A DNA stretch of 64,000 bases from an uncultured Prevotellaceae bacterium (GCA_905207705.1 CAJLMA010000011.1:1-64000), one strand, 5' to 3'. Positions 1-9,670 are shown, counted from the first letter of the stretch. Numbers and translations are program-made. Notes: generated by a model from the letters alone, not told the origin.

Positions 1-315
1 ACTGCCTGGGATCGCTTTACCTAATTAACCTTCTAATAACATAAACCTAAAAACATAAAAATGATTGTCATCACGACATCCATTTTAGTTTTGCCTTAAA
101 ACTAATACCATGAATAACTGGTGCAAAGGTAGAAATTATATGTTATAAAACATAGTTTCGCGGCATAAATTTTTCTGTGATTAGTATTGTTTAACATATC
201 ATGCTGTTGTAACCAGTTGTGTTAACTTTCATTTGCGAAATGGGTCATGGATATTATTGTTAATTGAGGCATGTGTTTGTTTTTCATGTCCTGTTGTGTT
301 GCTTATACTTTCAAA
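1..315. other. Gene-free left edge with a leftward promoter
   Basis: No convincing coding sequence lies here. The minus strand carries a Bacteroidetes -7 box (TACCTTTG, the complement of 124-131) followed by an AT-rich leader of more than 110 bases that runs off the left edge. I infer that a gene to the left of the window is transcribed from it. The short plus-strand frame beginning at 233 overlaps the end of the lipoprotein gene antisense to it and has no coding character. Confidence 0.5.
124..131 (-). promoter_or_regulatory. -7 box for a gene left of the window
   Basis: The complement reads TACCTTTG and is followed by GCACC, the form seen at several clear promoters in this window. A good -33 TTG at the usual 19-21 base spacing is not visible. 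Confidence 0.45.
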
Positions 316-1929
316 TTATAAATTGGATGTAGCGTCCATTTGTTGGATATATTCTTCGAGAGGTGGTAATCCCACTTCTTTGCGCCATTCATCCACTTTG
401 GTAGCATCAAGCAGTGTATTTAACTTGAATTTTCCGTTTTCCATGTATCCTTGCGTGCCATATTTTTGAGGTTTCCCACTCCAAACGGCACATCGGTCCT
501 CCATCATTGCGACAAAATCAGGACTTAAATCTCCGATTTCGGCTGCTTCTTGAAACAGTGGTAACCATCGTTGAATGGTTTCGAGATCAGAATGTTGTAC
601 CACAAGCCAGATGGCTTGGTTGGCATCGCCTACGGCATGTCGTGAAGGCCATCCGTATGTCGTTAGGATTTTGTCTATTTGGTTCATGTTTATGCTGTCC
701 ACTTCATGCATTTCGGCAATCAACGAATCAATTAGGACTGAGTCTTTTGGCTTGGCGTTGACAGCGTTCAAGTATTGGTATCGTACCTCTTGGTCGGACG
801 ATGCTATTTCTTGCAGCAAGGCGCGCAAGTCGTGGTCGTAGTGTTTTTCGATGGATGCCTTCCGCTCGTTCATCATTCTGACGAAGTCATCCCAACGTGG
901 TATGCCGTGTAATGCTTTCAAATCCGGGTCGCGTTCGGGTTGGTTTAAGTACCATTCACGATTTATCGCAGCTCTGCGATAAAGGTAATTGAGCGCAGTA
1001 TTGGTTTGGCCGGCAAGTGAGGCGGCACATGCCGCGTTGTACAGGTGGCTTTCTTGAATGTAGGTTGCATGACGGAATGCTTGCGTAAAGTAGGCGGATG
1101 CCTCAAGAAAGTTTTTTTGCATGTAGCACGAGTCGGCCTTGATTATGCAAGCGGTGTATTTGCCCTTGTTCTGGAATTCTCGGGGCAACGGTGTCGGGAA
1201 TTGTCCCGAAATCGCACTTTTGATAGAGATTGGGCGATGCCCTTCCACCCAGTTGGCTGCTATTTCGATGTTTTCGGGATTTGTGACATCGATTATTCCA
1301 TAAATGCTTTCGGGCAAGCCTGTCTTGTTGTAGTTCTTGGTGTCGGTTTGGATGACATAGAGTGTACCTATTTCTTTTTCTCCGTAAGAATATCGGTCGA
1401 GGATTATTATTTGTTTTGCCCGTTTGTCGAGCGTGGTGTTGGAGTACATTTCATCTCCTTGGCGACTCCATGTTTCGGTGTCGTCATCGCGTACCCACGC
1501 AGTGTAAGGATGGTCGGACATGCCTATTGAAGAAGTTACTGATTTGGGCTTAAACGGTGTTGAGTCGGGCGCAAGCTGGGTGTGGATGATTCCAAGTTCG
1601 GGAACATAACAAAGGATGCTGTCCACTTTTATCGGGAAATGGTTGAATATTTTGTTTAAATACTTGTCTGCGCCGTCATATTTGTCGAGTTTGGCTTTTG
1701 ACGCGATTACCGTAGGTATTCCCATGAGTTGATTCCCTGCAAGGGCGAGGACTAAGGATGAGTCCGCATTAATTACACACCCTCTGTTGCGGTCTACTGC
1801 CCATTCGTGTGCTGTGAATTGCAGCCTGCGTGAGGATGAACAGCTATTAAGCAGCATTATTGACAAAAGTAGGGATATAGAAGTGATCGAGTGTCTCAAT
1901 TGCTTGAAAATCATTTTTTTTGCATTCAT
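316..1929 (-). CDS. Lipoprotein with TPR-like helices and C-terminal DUF6624
   Basis: A 537-residue protein with a type II signal peptide: a hydrophobic stretch ending in MLLNSC puts the lipidated cysteine near residue 30. The middle (about 255-345) has two helical pairs resembling tetratricopeptide repeats. The last 170 residues match the DUF6624 pattern as I know it, with the conserved YGWP, a glutamine-rich QHSD, a DR pair and YGTQ near the end. The function of DUF6624 is not established. It is probably anchored in the envelope. It stands alone, with no same-strand gene within 150 bases. The first methionine is kept; a second at residue 6 would give the same signal peptide. Confidence 0.75.
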   Translation of the reverse strand: MNAKKMIFKQLRHSITSISLLLSIMLLNSCSSSRRLQFTAHEWAVDRNRGCVINADSSLVLALAGNQLMGIPTVIASKAKLDKYDGADKYLNKIFNHFPIKVDSILCYVPELGIIHTQLAPDSTPFKPKSVTSSIGMSDHPYTAWVRDDDTETWSRQGDEMYSNTTLDKRAKQIIILDRYSYGEKEIGTLYVIQTDTKNYNKTGLPESIYGIIDVTNPENIEIAANWVEGHRPISIKSAISGQFPTPLPREFQNKGKYTACIIKADSCYMQKNFLEASAYFTQAFRHATYIQESHLYNAACAASLAGQTNTALNYLYRRAAINREWYLNQPERDPDLKALHGIPRWDDFVRMMNERKASIEKHYDHDLRALLQEIASSDQEVRYQYLNAVNAKPKDSVLIDSLIAEMHEVDSINMNQIDKILTTYGWPSRHAVGDANQAIWLVVQHSDLETIQRWLPLFQEAAEIGDLSPDFVAMMEDRCAVWSGKPQKYGTQGYMENGKFKLNTLLDATKVDEWRKEVGLPPLEEYIQQMDATSNL

Positions 1930-2005
1930 GAGCGCGGTATGTTTTAGTTTGATATGTTATTTTAAAGTTGATTAAATGCCAGAGTACAAATGAGTGGGGT
2001 GCGAG

Positions 2006-2030
2006 AGAGACGCGACTGAATCGCGTCTCT
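2006..2030. repeat. Perfect palindrome, possible terminator or REP-like element
   Basis: A 10-base arm (AGAGACGCGA), a 5-base loop and its exact complement lie between two same-strand genes. No U-run follows on either strand, so it is not a typical intrinsic terminator. A similar shorter palindrome lies at 54358-54375. Confidence 0.55.
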
Positions 2031-2085
2031 ACGGGCAATCGCAAATTTAAATTTGGCTTAGGCCATACATTTTAATAGAATGTGG

Positions 2086-3483
2086 TCAGAGCGTGTTTTG
2101 TTTCAACTTTTCCACGAATTGGTCGATGCGGTGCAGCTCGTGGGGAATGTCGATGCTTTGTGGGCAGTGGATTACGCATTGTTGGCATCCTATGCAGTGG
2201 CTGGCCTGCCTCAGCTTTGGCACGCTGCGGTCATATCCGATAAGGTAGGCACGGCGTGCGCGATGGTAGTTCTCGTCTTGCGACGAAGCAGGCACGTTTC
2301 CTTCGTTAATGCATTTGTTGTAGTGCAATAAAATGGCCGGGATGTCGATGCCATAAGGACATGGCATGCAATACTTGCAATCGTTGCACGGGATTGTAGG
2401 GTATTGCATCATTAACTCAGCCGTGTCGTATAGGAATTGCGTTTCTTCCTCTGTCAGTTCGGCAAGAGGAGAATATGTGCGTAAGTTGTCTTGCAGATGC
2501 TCCATGTAGGTCATTCCGCTCAATACGGTAAGCACATTTTTTGGTGTCCCGGCAAAACGGAATGCCCAAGATGCCACGCTCGACGTAGGGTTGCGTTGCA
2601 GCAATCGTGCAGCAATGTGGTCGGGAACGTTCGACAGGCGGCCGCCAAGCAGCGGTTCCATTATCACGGCAGGAATGTTTCGTTTCACGAGTTCACCGTA
2701 AAGATATTCGGCATTGACATTGTTGCCCGATGCGTATCGCCAATCGACATAGTTTAATTGAATCTGCACGAAGTCCCAGTGAACTTTGTCGTGCATTGCA
2801 AGGACCTCGTCAAATACCTCCTTGGTGCCGTGGAACGAGAAGCCGAGGTTGCGTATGCGGCCGGCTTCGCGTTCGGCCATTAGGAAGTCAATCATCCCAT
2901 TGTCGATGTACCTTGCCCGGAACATGTCGATGCCGCCGTTTCCTATGGAGTGCAGCAGGTAGTAGTCGATGTAGTCGACTTGCAAGTCGGTGAATGATTG
3001 CCGGTACATCGCTATCGAGTTTTCGCGTGTGTAATTGGAGAAATTGGACAGCTTTGTAGCAATGAAGAACTTGTCGCGAGGATGGCGTTTCAATGCGATT
3101 CCGGTCGATTTTTCCGACCATCCTTGCACATACACAGGCGATGTGTCAAAGTAGTTGACTCCGTGTTCCAATGCGTAGTCGATGAGGCGGTTGACGGCAT
3201 TCTGGTCGATTACATTGCCATCTCCGGCAGGCGATGGCAACGTGGGCCAGCGCATGCATCCGTATCCGAGGATGGAAACCTTGTCGCCAGTTTTGGGATT
3301 GGTGCGATAAGTCATCTGTCCATGTTGTCGGGTTGGATTGGCCGTGACATTTTTTTCAGCATTGCTTTTGCATCCAGGCAAAGTGGCCGCAGAGACTGTC
3401 GCTGCACTTATTCCGACGATTTTGATGAAATTCCTTCGTGAAATTTCATTCTTGTTATTGTTGTCAATTATATTGTTGTCCAT
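2086..3483 (-). CDS. Tat-exported aldo/keto reductase with C-terminal 4Fe-4S domain
   Basis: A 465-residue protein. The N-terminus carries a twin-arginine motif (SRRNFIK, residues 15-21), a hydrophobic stretch and then LPGC (cysteine 38), so it may be a Tat-exported lipoprotein. An aldo/keto reductase barrel follows, with candidate catalytic residues D113, Y118, K144 and a histidine in YYLLHS. The C-terminus has two cysteine clusters (CNDCKYCMPCP and CIGCQQCVIHCP) typical of ferredoxin-type 4Fe-4S sites. This start is preferred over an in-frame methionine at 3537, because that would bury the Tat signal and lie inside the upstream gene. It follows the polyferredoxin gene by 19 bases, so the two probably form one operon and exchange electrons. 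The substrate is unknown. Confidence 0.85.
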   Translation of the reverse strand: MDNNIIDNNNKNEISRRNFIKIVGISAATVSAATLPGCKSNAEKNVTANPTRQHGQMTYRTNPKTGDKVSILGYGCMRWPTLPSPAGDGNVIDQNAVNRLIDYALEHGVNYFDTSPVYVQGWSEKSTGIALKRHPRDKFFIATKLSNFSNYTRENSIAMYRQSFTDLQVDYIDYYLLHSIGNGGIDMFRARYIDNGMIDFLMAEREAGRIRNLGFSFHGTKEVFDEVLAMHDKVHWDFVQIQLNYVDWRYASGNNVNAEYLYGELVKRNIPAVIMEPLLGGRLSNVPDHIAARLLQRNPTSSVASWAFRFAGTPKNVLTVLSGMTYMEHLQDNLRTYSPLAELTEEETQFLYDTAELMMQYPTIPCNDCKYCMPCPYGIDIPAILLHYNKCINEGNVPASSQDENYHRARRAYLIGYDRSVPKLRQASHCIGCQQCVIHCPQSIDIPHELHRIDQFVEKLKQNTL

Positions 3484-3502
3484 GATTGTCAGTTTTTTAA
3501 TG

Positions 3503-5005
3503 TCAAACAGTGCGGTGAACTTCGTGTCCTTCGACATAGATTGCGCTGAACGGACGTGCCGGACACAGATTCTCGCAAGCTCCGCATCCTATGCATCGCT
3601 CGGTGTTCACCACCGGGATTTTTACCGATTCAGCATCGGCAGGGTCGGAATTTACCATCTGTATCGCGCCGGTGGGACAGTGGCGTGCACAGTTGCCGCA
3701 TTCCACACCATCGGTGAGCGGCACGCAGTTTTCCTTTACCCACACGGCATGTCCTATGTGGATTGCCGATTTTTCGGCGATGTCAATCAAGTTGATGGCG
3801 CCTGTGGGGCATACTTCCGAGCATTTGGTACATTCGGGACGGCAGTATCCTCGTTCATACGACATTTCGGGCTGCATGAGCCGAGTTATATCGGTCGACG
3901 GGCGCAATACGCCGTTTGGGCATACCGACACGCATAATTGACATGCCGTGCAATGAGTTGCAAAATTGCTATGGCTTATGGCTCCCGGAGGTATAATCGC
4001 TGTGGCGCGGTTTGGGATTTTTTTGTCAGCTATTACGGCAAGTCCGCCATCAACCTTTTTTTCTTGGGCTTTCAATGCGGTCTCGGCGGCGACGAGCGCG
4101 GTGAGCGTGATGAAAGTGCGGCGCGAAGATGGTTTTTTCTTTTCTTCCTTAGTGCCATTTTTTTCAATGGCGTGATTGTTTTTCTTTGGTAGGCCGTAAT
4201 GTATTGCATCAAATTCGCAATTGTCGATGCAGTCCATGCAGTCGACACAGCGGCTGTAATCGATGACATGGTTCTTGTAATCTATGCACGATGCCTTGCA
4301 TTTCCTTGAACACAGGCTGCACCCTTTGCACTTGTTGGTGTCGATGACAGGTTTCAGCAATGCATACTTTGACAAGAACCCAAGCACCGTGCCGACGGGG
4401 CAGATGGTGTTGCAGTAAGTGCGTCCATTTTTCCAAGCCAGAACGATGACGACGCAGAATGTCAGTGCCGCTATTATGAATGTAGGCAAGCTTTTAATCC
4501 ACACATCGGTGCGGTAGAACGAGTAGCTGTCGTAATGTTCGGCTATTGATGCGAGTATGTTGTTTCCACATTGGTATATCGGGGCAAACAGGTTGGAAAC
4601 GATGCGTCCGTAGGAGCTATAAGGAGCGAGCAAAGCGACAAGCGAGTGGATGCCGGCCACGAACGCGATGATGAATATCGCAAGGATGGAATATCGCAGC
4701 CATGATTTTGCCGGTGTATAGGTAAAACGGGCATTCTTTTTCTTGCGCTTTGAACTTATCCAAGATACAATGTCTTGAAACACTCCTAACGGACAAATTA
4801 CCGAACAGTATATTCGGCCTAAGATCAGTGTTATTGCAACGAGCGCAATTATTATTGTCGCGTTAAGCGCAAATAATGCCGGCAGGAATTGGATTTTTGC
4901 CATCCATCCGAGCCATGCGTGGATTGTGCCTGTGAAGTCAAGAAACAGCAATGTTATCGCCGCAAAAAAAACGATGGCGAGAGTCATTCTTATTTTCCGT
5001 AACAT
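3503..5005 (-). CDS. Membrane polyferredoxin, NapH-like with fused Tat/NapG-like ferredoxin half
   Basis: A 500-residue protein. Residues 1-210 hold about four membrane segments and two CxxxCP sites (C67/C71 and C198/C202), as in NapH/CcoG-type quinol oxidases. Two 4Fe-4S motifs follow (226-236 and 253-263). A lysine-rich linker then leads to SSRRTFITLTALVAA (293-307), which looks like an internal twin-arginine signal. The last 160 residues carry four more cysteine clusters (352-362, 388-399, 427-443, 471-481), resembling NapG. The family role is electron transfer between the quinone pool and periplasmic oxidoreductases. The aldo/keto reductase next door is the likely partner. The internal Tat-like segment is unusual. 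Confidence 0.85.
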   Translation of the reverse strand: MLRKIRMTLAIVFFAAITLLFLDFTGTIHAWLGWMAKIQFLPALFALNATIIIALVAITLILGRIYCSVICPLGVFQDIVSWISSKRKKKNARFTYTPAKSWLRYSILAIFIIAFVAGIHSLVALLAPYSSYGRIVSNLFAPIYQCGNNILASIAEHYDSYSFYRTDVWIKSLPTFIIAALTFCVVIVLAWKNGRTYCNTICPVGTVLGFLSKYALLKPVIDTNKCKGCSLCSRKCKASCIDYKNHVIDYSRCVDCMDCIDNCEFDAIHYGLPKKNNHAIEKNGTKEEKKKPSSRRTFITLTALVAAETALKAQEKKVDGGLAVIADKKIPNRATAIIPPGAISHSNFATHCTACQLCVSVCPNGVLRPSTDITRLMQPEMSYERGYCRPECTKCSEVCPTGAINLIDIAEKSAIHIGHAVWVKENCVPLTDGVECGNCARHCPTGAIQMVNSDPADAESVKIPVVNTERCIGCGACENLCPARPFSAIYVEGHEVHRTV

Positions 5006-5030
5006 TGGCGTAGTGATTTTGTGATTTTAG

Positions 5031-5038
5031 CAAATGTA
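5031..5038 (-). promoter_or_regulatory. -7 box of the polyferredoxin operon
   Basis: The complement is TACATTTG, 26 bases before the start codon of the polyferredoxin gene. It fits the Bacteroidetes -7 consensus; the -33 element is weak. Confidence 0.5.
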
Positions 5039-5136
5039 ATTAAAAAAAGTCATATCTGTGCATTTACAAAATTATAACGTGTAAAATGCAATGATATGAC
5101 ATGTATTACAGAATTTTTTCACGAAATTACAGTTAT

Positions 5137-6342
5137 TCAGCGTAATTTGTTGGCATTGTAGGATTGTCGCACCTTAATGAAAAAGTATGCTACCCCGATT
5201 GCGTTGATAGCGGCAGCTATTTCAAATGCGTTCTGGTATCCGAATTGATCTACCAGCCATCCTCCGGCAAACACGCCTATGCCCAATCCGGCATCCCAAG
5301 ACGTGAGATAGGTGGAGTTGGCAGTTCCGCGTTGCGAATTAGGAGCCAGATTTATAAACATTGTCTGGTAGGCCGGGAACAAGTGTCCGTTGCCAAGGCC
5401 TATGATGAATGCCGCCGAATAGTATGCTATAGGGTCGCGGACAACGGCAAACAGCACATATCCGGCCAATGAAATCAGCATTCCCATCGACACGTTTTGT
5501 GTTATTTTCCCTTTACGCAACGATCGGCTGCCTATTATTCGGGACATAATGAGGCCTATTGCCATGAGCATGAAGAAGGTGCCAGTGCCACTGGTGATGC
5601 CTAATTCCTTTTGTCCGTATATGGCGAGGTAGGTCGATAGCACGCCGTAACAGAAAGACAGGCATATCATGACAAGACCTTCCCTCCATCCTTTTATGAG
5701 AAAGAAACGGTCGAGCGACATCGGTTGTTTGTCTTTCACCACTTCGCGCTGGCGAGTCTTTACCGTTGTGACGATGAAAAAGCCTATGCCCGAAGTGAGC
5801 AGCGACAGGGCGAACATGTAGTTGAAGTCGGGGACAATATTGTACAGGTACACTGCGACCGTAGGCCCAATGGCCATTGCAAGGTTGTTGCTGAGGCCGT
5901 AGTATCCTATTCCCTCGGCACGTCTGCTCGGGTAAAGCACGTCGATGGCCACCGTGCTGTTGGCTACTGTGGTGGAGCCGAACGAGAAGCCGTGCAGCGT
6001 GCGTATTATGGCAAACAGCAATACTGTCCAAGCGAGGAAATATCCGGCAAAAAAGATGAAGAAAGTGAAGTAGCACATCATCAACACTTTTTTCCTTGGG
6101 AAAGTGTCGACCATGAAGCCCCCGAAAGGCCTTATGAGCAACGTTGTCACGGTGTATCCCGACAAGACCATGCCGATTATCTGCTCGCTTGCATGGAACG
6201 AGTCATGCAGGTATAGCGGTAACAGCGGCATAATGAGGTAGAACGAAAAGAATAGCATGAAATTGCCGATGCATATTCTGACGAAATTTCTGTTCCACAG
6301 ATGTTCTTTAGGTTGTTGGCTTGCGAGTTCCATATGTTTCAT
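5137..6342 (-). CDS. MFS transporter (drug/sugar efflux type)
   Basis: A 401-residue polytopic membrane protein with about twelve hydrophobic segments and the loop 2-3 signature of the major facilitator superfamily (GGFMVDTFPRKK). The substrate cannot be told from sequence; the family includes multidrug and sugar efflux pumps. The start is placed at the methionine of MKHMELAS, not at one 30 residues upstream, because the longer form would begin inside miaB and add a non-membrane extension lacking conservation features. It lies 73 bases downstream of miaB on the same strand and may be read from the same transcript. Confidence 0.8.
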   Translation of the reverse strand: MKHMELASQQPKEHLWNRNFVRICIGNFMLFFSFYLIMPLLPLYLHDSFHASEQIIGMVLSGYTVTTLLIRPFGGFMVDTFPRKKVLMMCYFTFFIFFAGYFLAWTVLLFAIIRTLHGFSFGSTTVANSTVAIDVLYPSRRAEGIGYYGLSNNLAMAIGPTVAVYLYNIVPDFNYMFALSLLTSGIGFFIVTTVKTRQREVVKDKQPMSLDRFFLIKGWREGLVMICLSFCYGVLSTYLAIYGQKELGITSGTGTFFMLMAIGLIMSRIIGSRSLRKGKITQNVSMGMLISLAGYVLFAVVRDPIAYYSAAFIIGLGNGHLFPAYQTMFINLAPNSQRGTANSTYLTSWDAGLGIGVFAGGWLVDQFGYQNAFEIAAAINAIGVAYFFIKVRQSYNANKLR

Positions 6343-6415
6343 GTCTTTTATGACCCGGAAGAATCTTGCCGAAAGTATTGGCCAAAGCCAATGTGTGGGA
6401 TGTGCAATGCAAAGC

Positions 6416-7768
6416 TCACACGAGCGTTCCAACCAATGTTGCCGATGAACAGTCGGTTACTTTGACTGTGACAAAATCGCCAGGTTTGGTCCCGTTTGCG
6501 GGGAAGACGACGACTTTGTTCTGCTGTGTGCGTCCGAACATGTCGGCTCGTGAACGTTTTGAATAACCTTCCACAAGGATTTCAAATTCTTTCCCAATGT
6601 CGCGGCGGTTGCTTGCCAGCGACAACTCGTTTTCAAGGTTTATCATCCTGTTCAGGCGTTCGATTTTTACTTCTTCGGGAACATCGTCGGGGAGGTTCTT
6701 TGATGCGAAAGTGCCGGGACGTTCCGAATATTTGAACATGAAGGCAGAGTCAAACCCCACTTCTTTCATTAAGTCGAGAGTTTGAGCAAAATCTTCTTCG
6801 GTTTCTCCGTGGAAGCCCGTGAACATGTCGGTCGAAATGCCGCAGTCGGGAATTATGCGGCGAATTGCGGCAATCCGGTCGAGATACCATTCGCGAGTGT
6901 ATTTGCGGTTCATGGCTTTCAGCACCGAGTTGCTTCCCGATTGCACGGGCAGGTGGATGTGGTTGCAGATGTTTTTGTGTGCGGCGATGGCCATGATGAT
7001 TTCATCGCTCATGTCCTTGGGATGGGATGTGGTGAATCTTATGCGCATGGAAGGGGCCGCCTTGGCTACCATCGACAGCAATTGCGCAAAACCTGTCGTC
7101 TCCCCGGTGTCGGGGTTGATGAATTTGTAGGAATTCACGTTTTGGCCAAGCAATGTCACCTCTTTGAACCCGCGTTGCCGGAGATCGTGCAATTCATTGA
7201 GAATGCTTTCCGGCTCACGGCTGCGCTCACGTCCGCGAGTGTAAGGGACTATGCAATACGAGCAGAAGTTGTTGCAGCCGCGCATTATGCTTATGAATCC
7301 ACTTATCCGGCTATGTCCGATTCTCGAAGGTATTATGTCGCGATAAGTCTCCACTGTCGAGAGGTCGATATTGATGGCTTTCTCTCCATTTTCGGCTGCG
7401 GCAATGAGGTTGGGGAGGTCGAGGTAAGAATCAGGGCCTGCGACAAGATCCACGCCGTATTCTTCGATGAGTTTTTCCTTGACGCGTTCGGCCATGCAAC
7501 CCAAAATGCCGATTACAAACCGGCCTCCATGTTTTTTCTTTATTGCATTGAGTTGTTGCAGACGCGAAAATATTTTTTGTTCGGCATTGTCGCGTATTGA
7601 ACAAGTGTTGAGGAAAACGGCATCGCTTTCTTCGAGATTCTCGGTGAGGTCGTAACCTGCCATTTTCATTACCGAAGCCACAACTTCACTGTCGGCAACA
7701 TTCATTTGGCAACCGTAAGTCTCGATGTAAAGTTTCTTATTGTCGGCATTTTTATCTTGTCCAGCCAT
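6416..7768 (-). CDS. miaB: tRNA-2-methylthio-N6-dimethylallyladenosine synthase MiaB
   Basis: A radical SAM methylthiotransferase that adds a methylthio group to i6A37 of tRNAs reading codons beginning with U. The N-terminal UPF0004 domain has its three cluster cysteines (YGCQMN, NTCSIRD, GILGCMAER). The radical SAM motif is RGCNNFCSYC, followed by IVPYTRGRERSR. A C-terminal TRAM-type segment follows at about 390-450. The length of 450 residues is normal. The start at MAGQDKN is preferred; a methionine 11 residues upstream is also possible. Confidence 0.95.
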   Translation of the reverse strand: MAGQDKNADNKKLYIETYGCQMNVADSEVVASVMKMAGYDLTENLEESDAVFLNTCSIRDNAEQKIFSRLQQLNAIKKKHGGRFVIGILGCMAERVKEKLIEEYGVDLVAGPDSYLDLPNLIAAAENGEKAINIDLSTVETYRDIIPSRIGHSRISGFISIMRGCNNFCSYCIVPYTRGRERSREPESILNELHDLRQRGFKEVTLLGQNVNSYKFINPDTGETTGFAQLLSMVAKAAPSMRIRFTTSHPKDMSDEIIMAIAAHKNICNHIHLPVQSGSNSVLKAMNRKYTREWYLDRIAAIRRIIPDCGISTDMFTGFHGETEEDFAQTLDLMKEVGFDSAFMFKYSERPGTFASKNLPDDVPEEVKIERLNRMINLENELSLASNRRDIGKEFEILVEGYSKRSRADMFGRTQQNKVVVFPANGTKPGDFVTVKVTDCSSATLVGTLV

Positions 7769-8022
7769 AATTCTGTATAGGGTGTTAGCTTGTTTAATCA
7801 ATTAATAATGCTGCAAATTTACGCAAAAATGCAGTGAAAAGTGCGTATCAAGCCATAAAATGAATTTGTTTTCCTGTCCCTTTGGCCGGATAGGTGTGCT
7901 TGTTACGGGACGGGGATGGCGTGGCCGGTGCCGTCCTTGTCGACTTTGTGCTGTTGCCCTCACGCATACATGGACGTTGTCATAAACCGGAATTGGTAGG
8001 TTGTGAGACAGCGTCGCGCGTA

Positions 8023-8550
8023 TTAATAAGGGAACAGGGCTGCCGAGAATGTCGCGTCGATGAGAAGCAAGATAATGTACACAAATGTTGAAAATATGCC
8101 CACGCCGACGCTTATGAGTGTCCATTTCTTTGCATCGTCCGATTGCTTTTGGGCCAAGGCGTAATTTCCCGTCAAGTAGCTGGTGCTTACCTTTGACGCA
8201 TATACGATGCCTACTATTCCGAATGGAAGGCAGCAGAACAGTGTGGCAAGAATCGATTCCACGAGCCATGTTTTAGGCATCGGCGGAACGTTTGAATTGT
8301 AAGGGGATTGGTAGCCCGGGTATTGGTTCCATACTGGAGGTTGTTGGGCTTGTCCTCCTTGGAAATTCCCATTGTCGGAATCATTATTGTTGTTGAACAT
8401 GTAGGCAAGTTCGGCAAGTTGTCCGGCTTCTTGCCAGTTTTGCATTCCTTCGCGCCATACCATAGTGTGGCGATTGACTCCCATCGATAAAAGTTGTGAT
8501 TCTTCAAATGGCCCGGCTTGACGGCCGTTTAGGACGATGTAATATTTCAT
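8023..8550 (-). CDS. GYF_2 (DUF4339) plus CD225/dispanin membrane protein
   Basis: A 175-residue protein of two modules. Residues 1-50 match the GYF_2/DUF4339 fold (YYIVLNGRQAGPF, then WREGMQNWQEAG). After a Gln/Asn/Pro-rich linker, residues 90-175 form a CD225-like domain with two membrane segments and the signature of small cysteines before a Gly/Ile-rich helix (LFCCLPFGIVGIVYA). This pairing is common in bacteria, but its role is not established. It is alone on its strand; the 220 bases downstream to miaB hold nothing I can identify. Confidence 0.8.
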   Translation of the reverse strand: MKYYIVLNGRQAGPFEESQLLSMGVNRHTMVWREGMQNWQEAGQLAELAYMFNNNNDSDNGNFQGGQAQQPPVWNQYPGYQSPYNSNVPPMPKTWLVESILATLFCCLPFGIVGIVYASKVSTSYLTGNYALAQKQSDDAKKWTLISVGVGIFSTFVYIILLLIDATFSAALFPY

Positions 8551-8723
8551 GATGCTATATGTTTTAAGCTCAAACTGTTTTTAGCATGTCAAAGATAGTG
8601 TAAATTGAGCGCAATGAAAAATATACGCGTTTATTTTTTGTCTTTGCCGTAAAGCAGCCGTTTTATCAAGGGATGTAAATCTTTCTGCATGGTTTTGCAG
8701 CGCGTTTTTTGTGCGTGAGCCGG

Positions 8724-9170
8724 TTATGGGTGCGATGAAATGCCATTGTCGCTTTTCAAGATGCAAAAAGTGGATTTTATCGAAGCCAGCAAAGTGCCGG
8801 CGGAGTCGCGTATGACGGTATCCACAAGAATCAACCTGCCTTTGCGTGCAGTTTCGGTCGACTCGGCCATAAGAGCGCCTTTGTGGCCTGCTTTGAGATA
8901 TTCGATGTTCACTTTTACCGACAAGGCGGTTTGTCCATACATGTTGGCTACCACTGCCGAAGCAAAATCGGCCAGCGTGAACAACGCCCCGCCATGAATC
9001 ACGCCGCAGGCATTGAGGTGGTGTTCGTCGGCTTGCATTGATGCACGGCAATATCCTGTGCGCATGGATTCAATCTTAGCTCCGATTGTTTCTTGCGAGA
9101 AAGTGTCGGCTGCAAATGTCTTGCGAGTTTCTTCTTCGAGGTCGGGAGTAAGTTTTTCGTTTGATTGCAT
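8724..9170 (-). CDS. PaaI-family hotdog thioesterase
   Basis: A 148-residue single hotdog-fold protein. The family signature is present in NACGVIHGGALFTLADFA (residues 53-70), where the helix-start Gly and the Asn/Asp are the usual active-site residues. Members hydrolyse acyl- or aryl-CoA thioesters, acting as housekeeping or detoxifying enzymes; the substrate here is unknown. It ends the group of minus-strand genes that begins with the glycosyltransferase, lying 9 bases after the ACT-domain gene, so co-transcription is likely. Confidence 0.85.
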   Translation of the reverse strand: MQSNEKLTPDLEEETRKTFAADTFSQETIGAKIESMRTGYCRASMQADEHHLNACGVIHGGALFTLADFASAVVANMYGQTALSVKVNIEYLKAGHKGALMAESTETARKGRLILVDTVIRDSAGTLLASIKSTFCILKSDNGISSHP

Positions 9171-9179
9171 GGCTGGTTC

Positions 9180-9596
9180 TTATTGGAGCATCAGTTCTTT
9201 GCAGTGGGCAGTCAATACTATCTTGGCTTGATGGCAGTCGTTGCATTTTATCACGGCTGTCCCGGTGCCGGCATCGGCGGCAAACGCGTATATGTACTCG
9301 ATGTCTATGTCATGTTGGGCAAGCATTTTCAGCGATTTGTGCAATGCTCCGGCCACATTGCATACTTTCAAGCATATCACGTCCTCGATGTCGACTTTGT
9401 AGCCATGATTTCTCAATATGTTGCACGCAAGGATGGTCTTGTCGGCCACGATGTGGGCGGCTCCGTTCTTATTGTCTCCGCTTGCAGTCATGGCTATGAT
9501 GTTGATAGCGTGGTTGGACAGGATGCTCGTTACATTTGACAACGAGCCTACGCAGTCGTCGAAATATACAGTGAGCTGTTGGGTATCTATGTTCAT
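9180..9596 (-). CDS. Two-ACT-domain amino-acid-binding protein
   Basis: A 138-residue protein built of two tandem ACT domains (about 5-65 and 72-135); each begins with a strand and a Gly-x-Leu turn (VGSLSNV, VAGALHK). Such stand-alone double-ACT proteins in Bacteroidetes are thought to sense amino acids and often sit beside phenylacetate-CoA ligase genes, which is not so here. The reading frame stays open upstream into the glycosyltransferase gene, but MNIDTQQL is the only start that gives a clean ACT domain. Confidence 0.8.
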   Translation of the reverse strand: MNIDTQQLTVYFDDCVGSLSNVTSILSNHAINIIAMTASGDNKNGAAHIVADKTILACNILRNHGYKVDIEDVICLKVCNVAGALHKSLKMLAQHDIDIEYIYAFAADAGTGTAVIKCNDCHQAKIVLTAHCKELMLQ

Positions 9597-9670
9597 AATC
9601 GTCGAGCCTGGGTATTTGTTGGTTACTGAATATAGTCTTAATCTTTTTTGGAGGAGGGGTCTGGGCGTTT

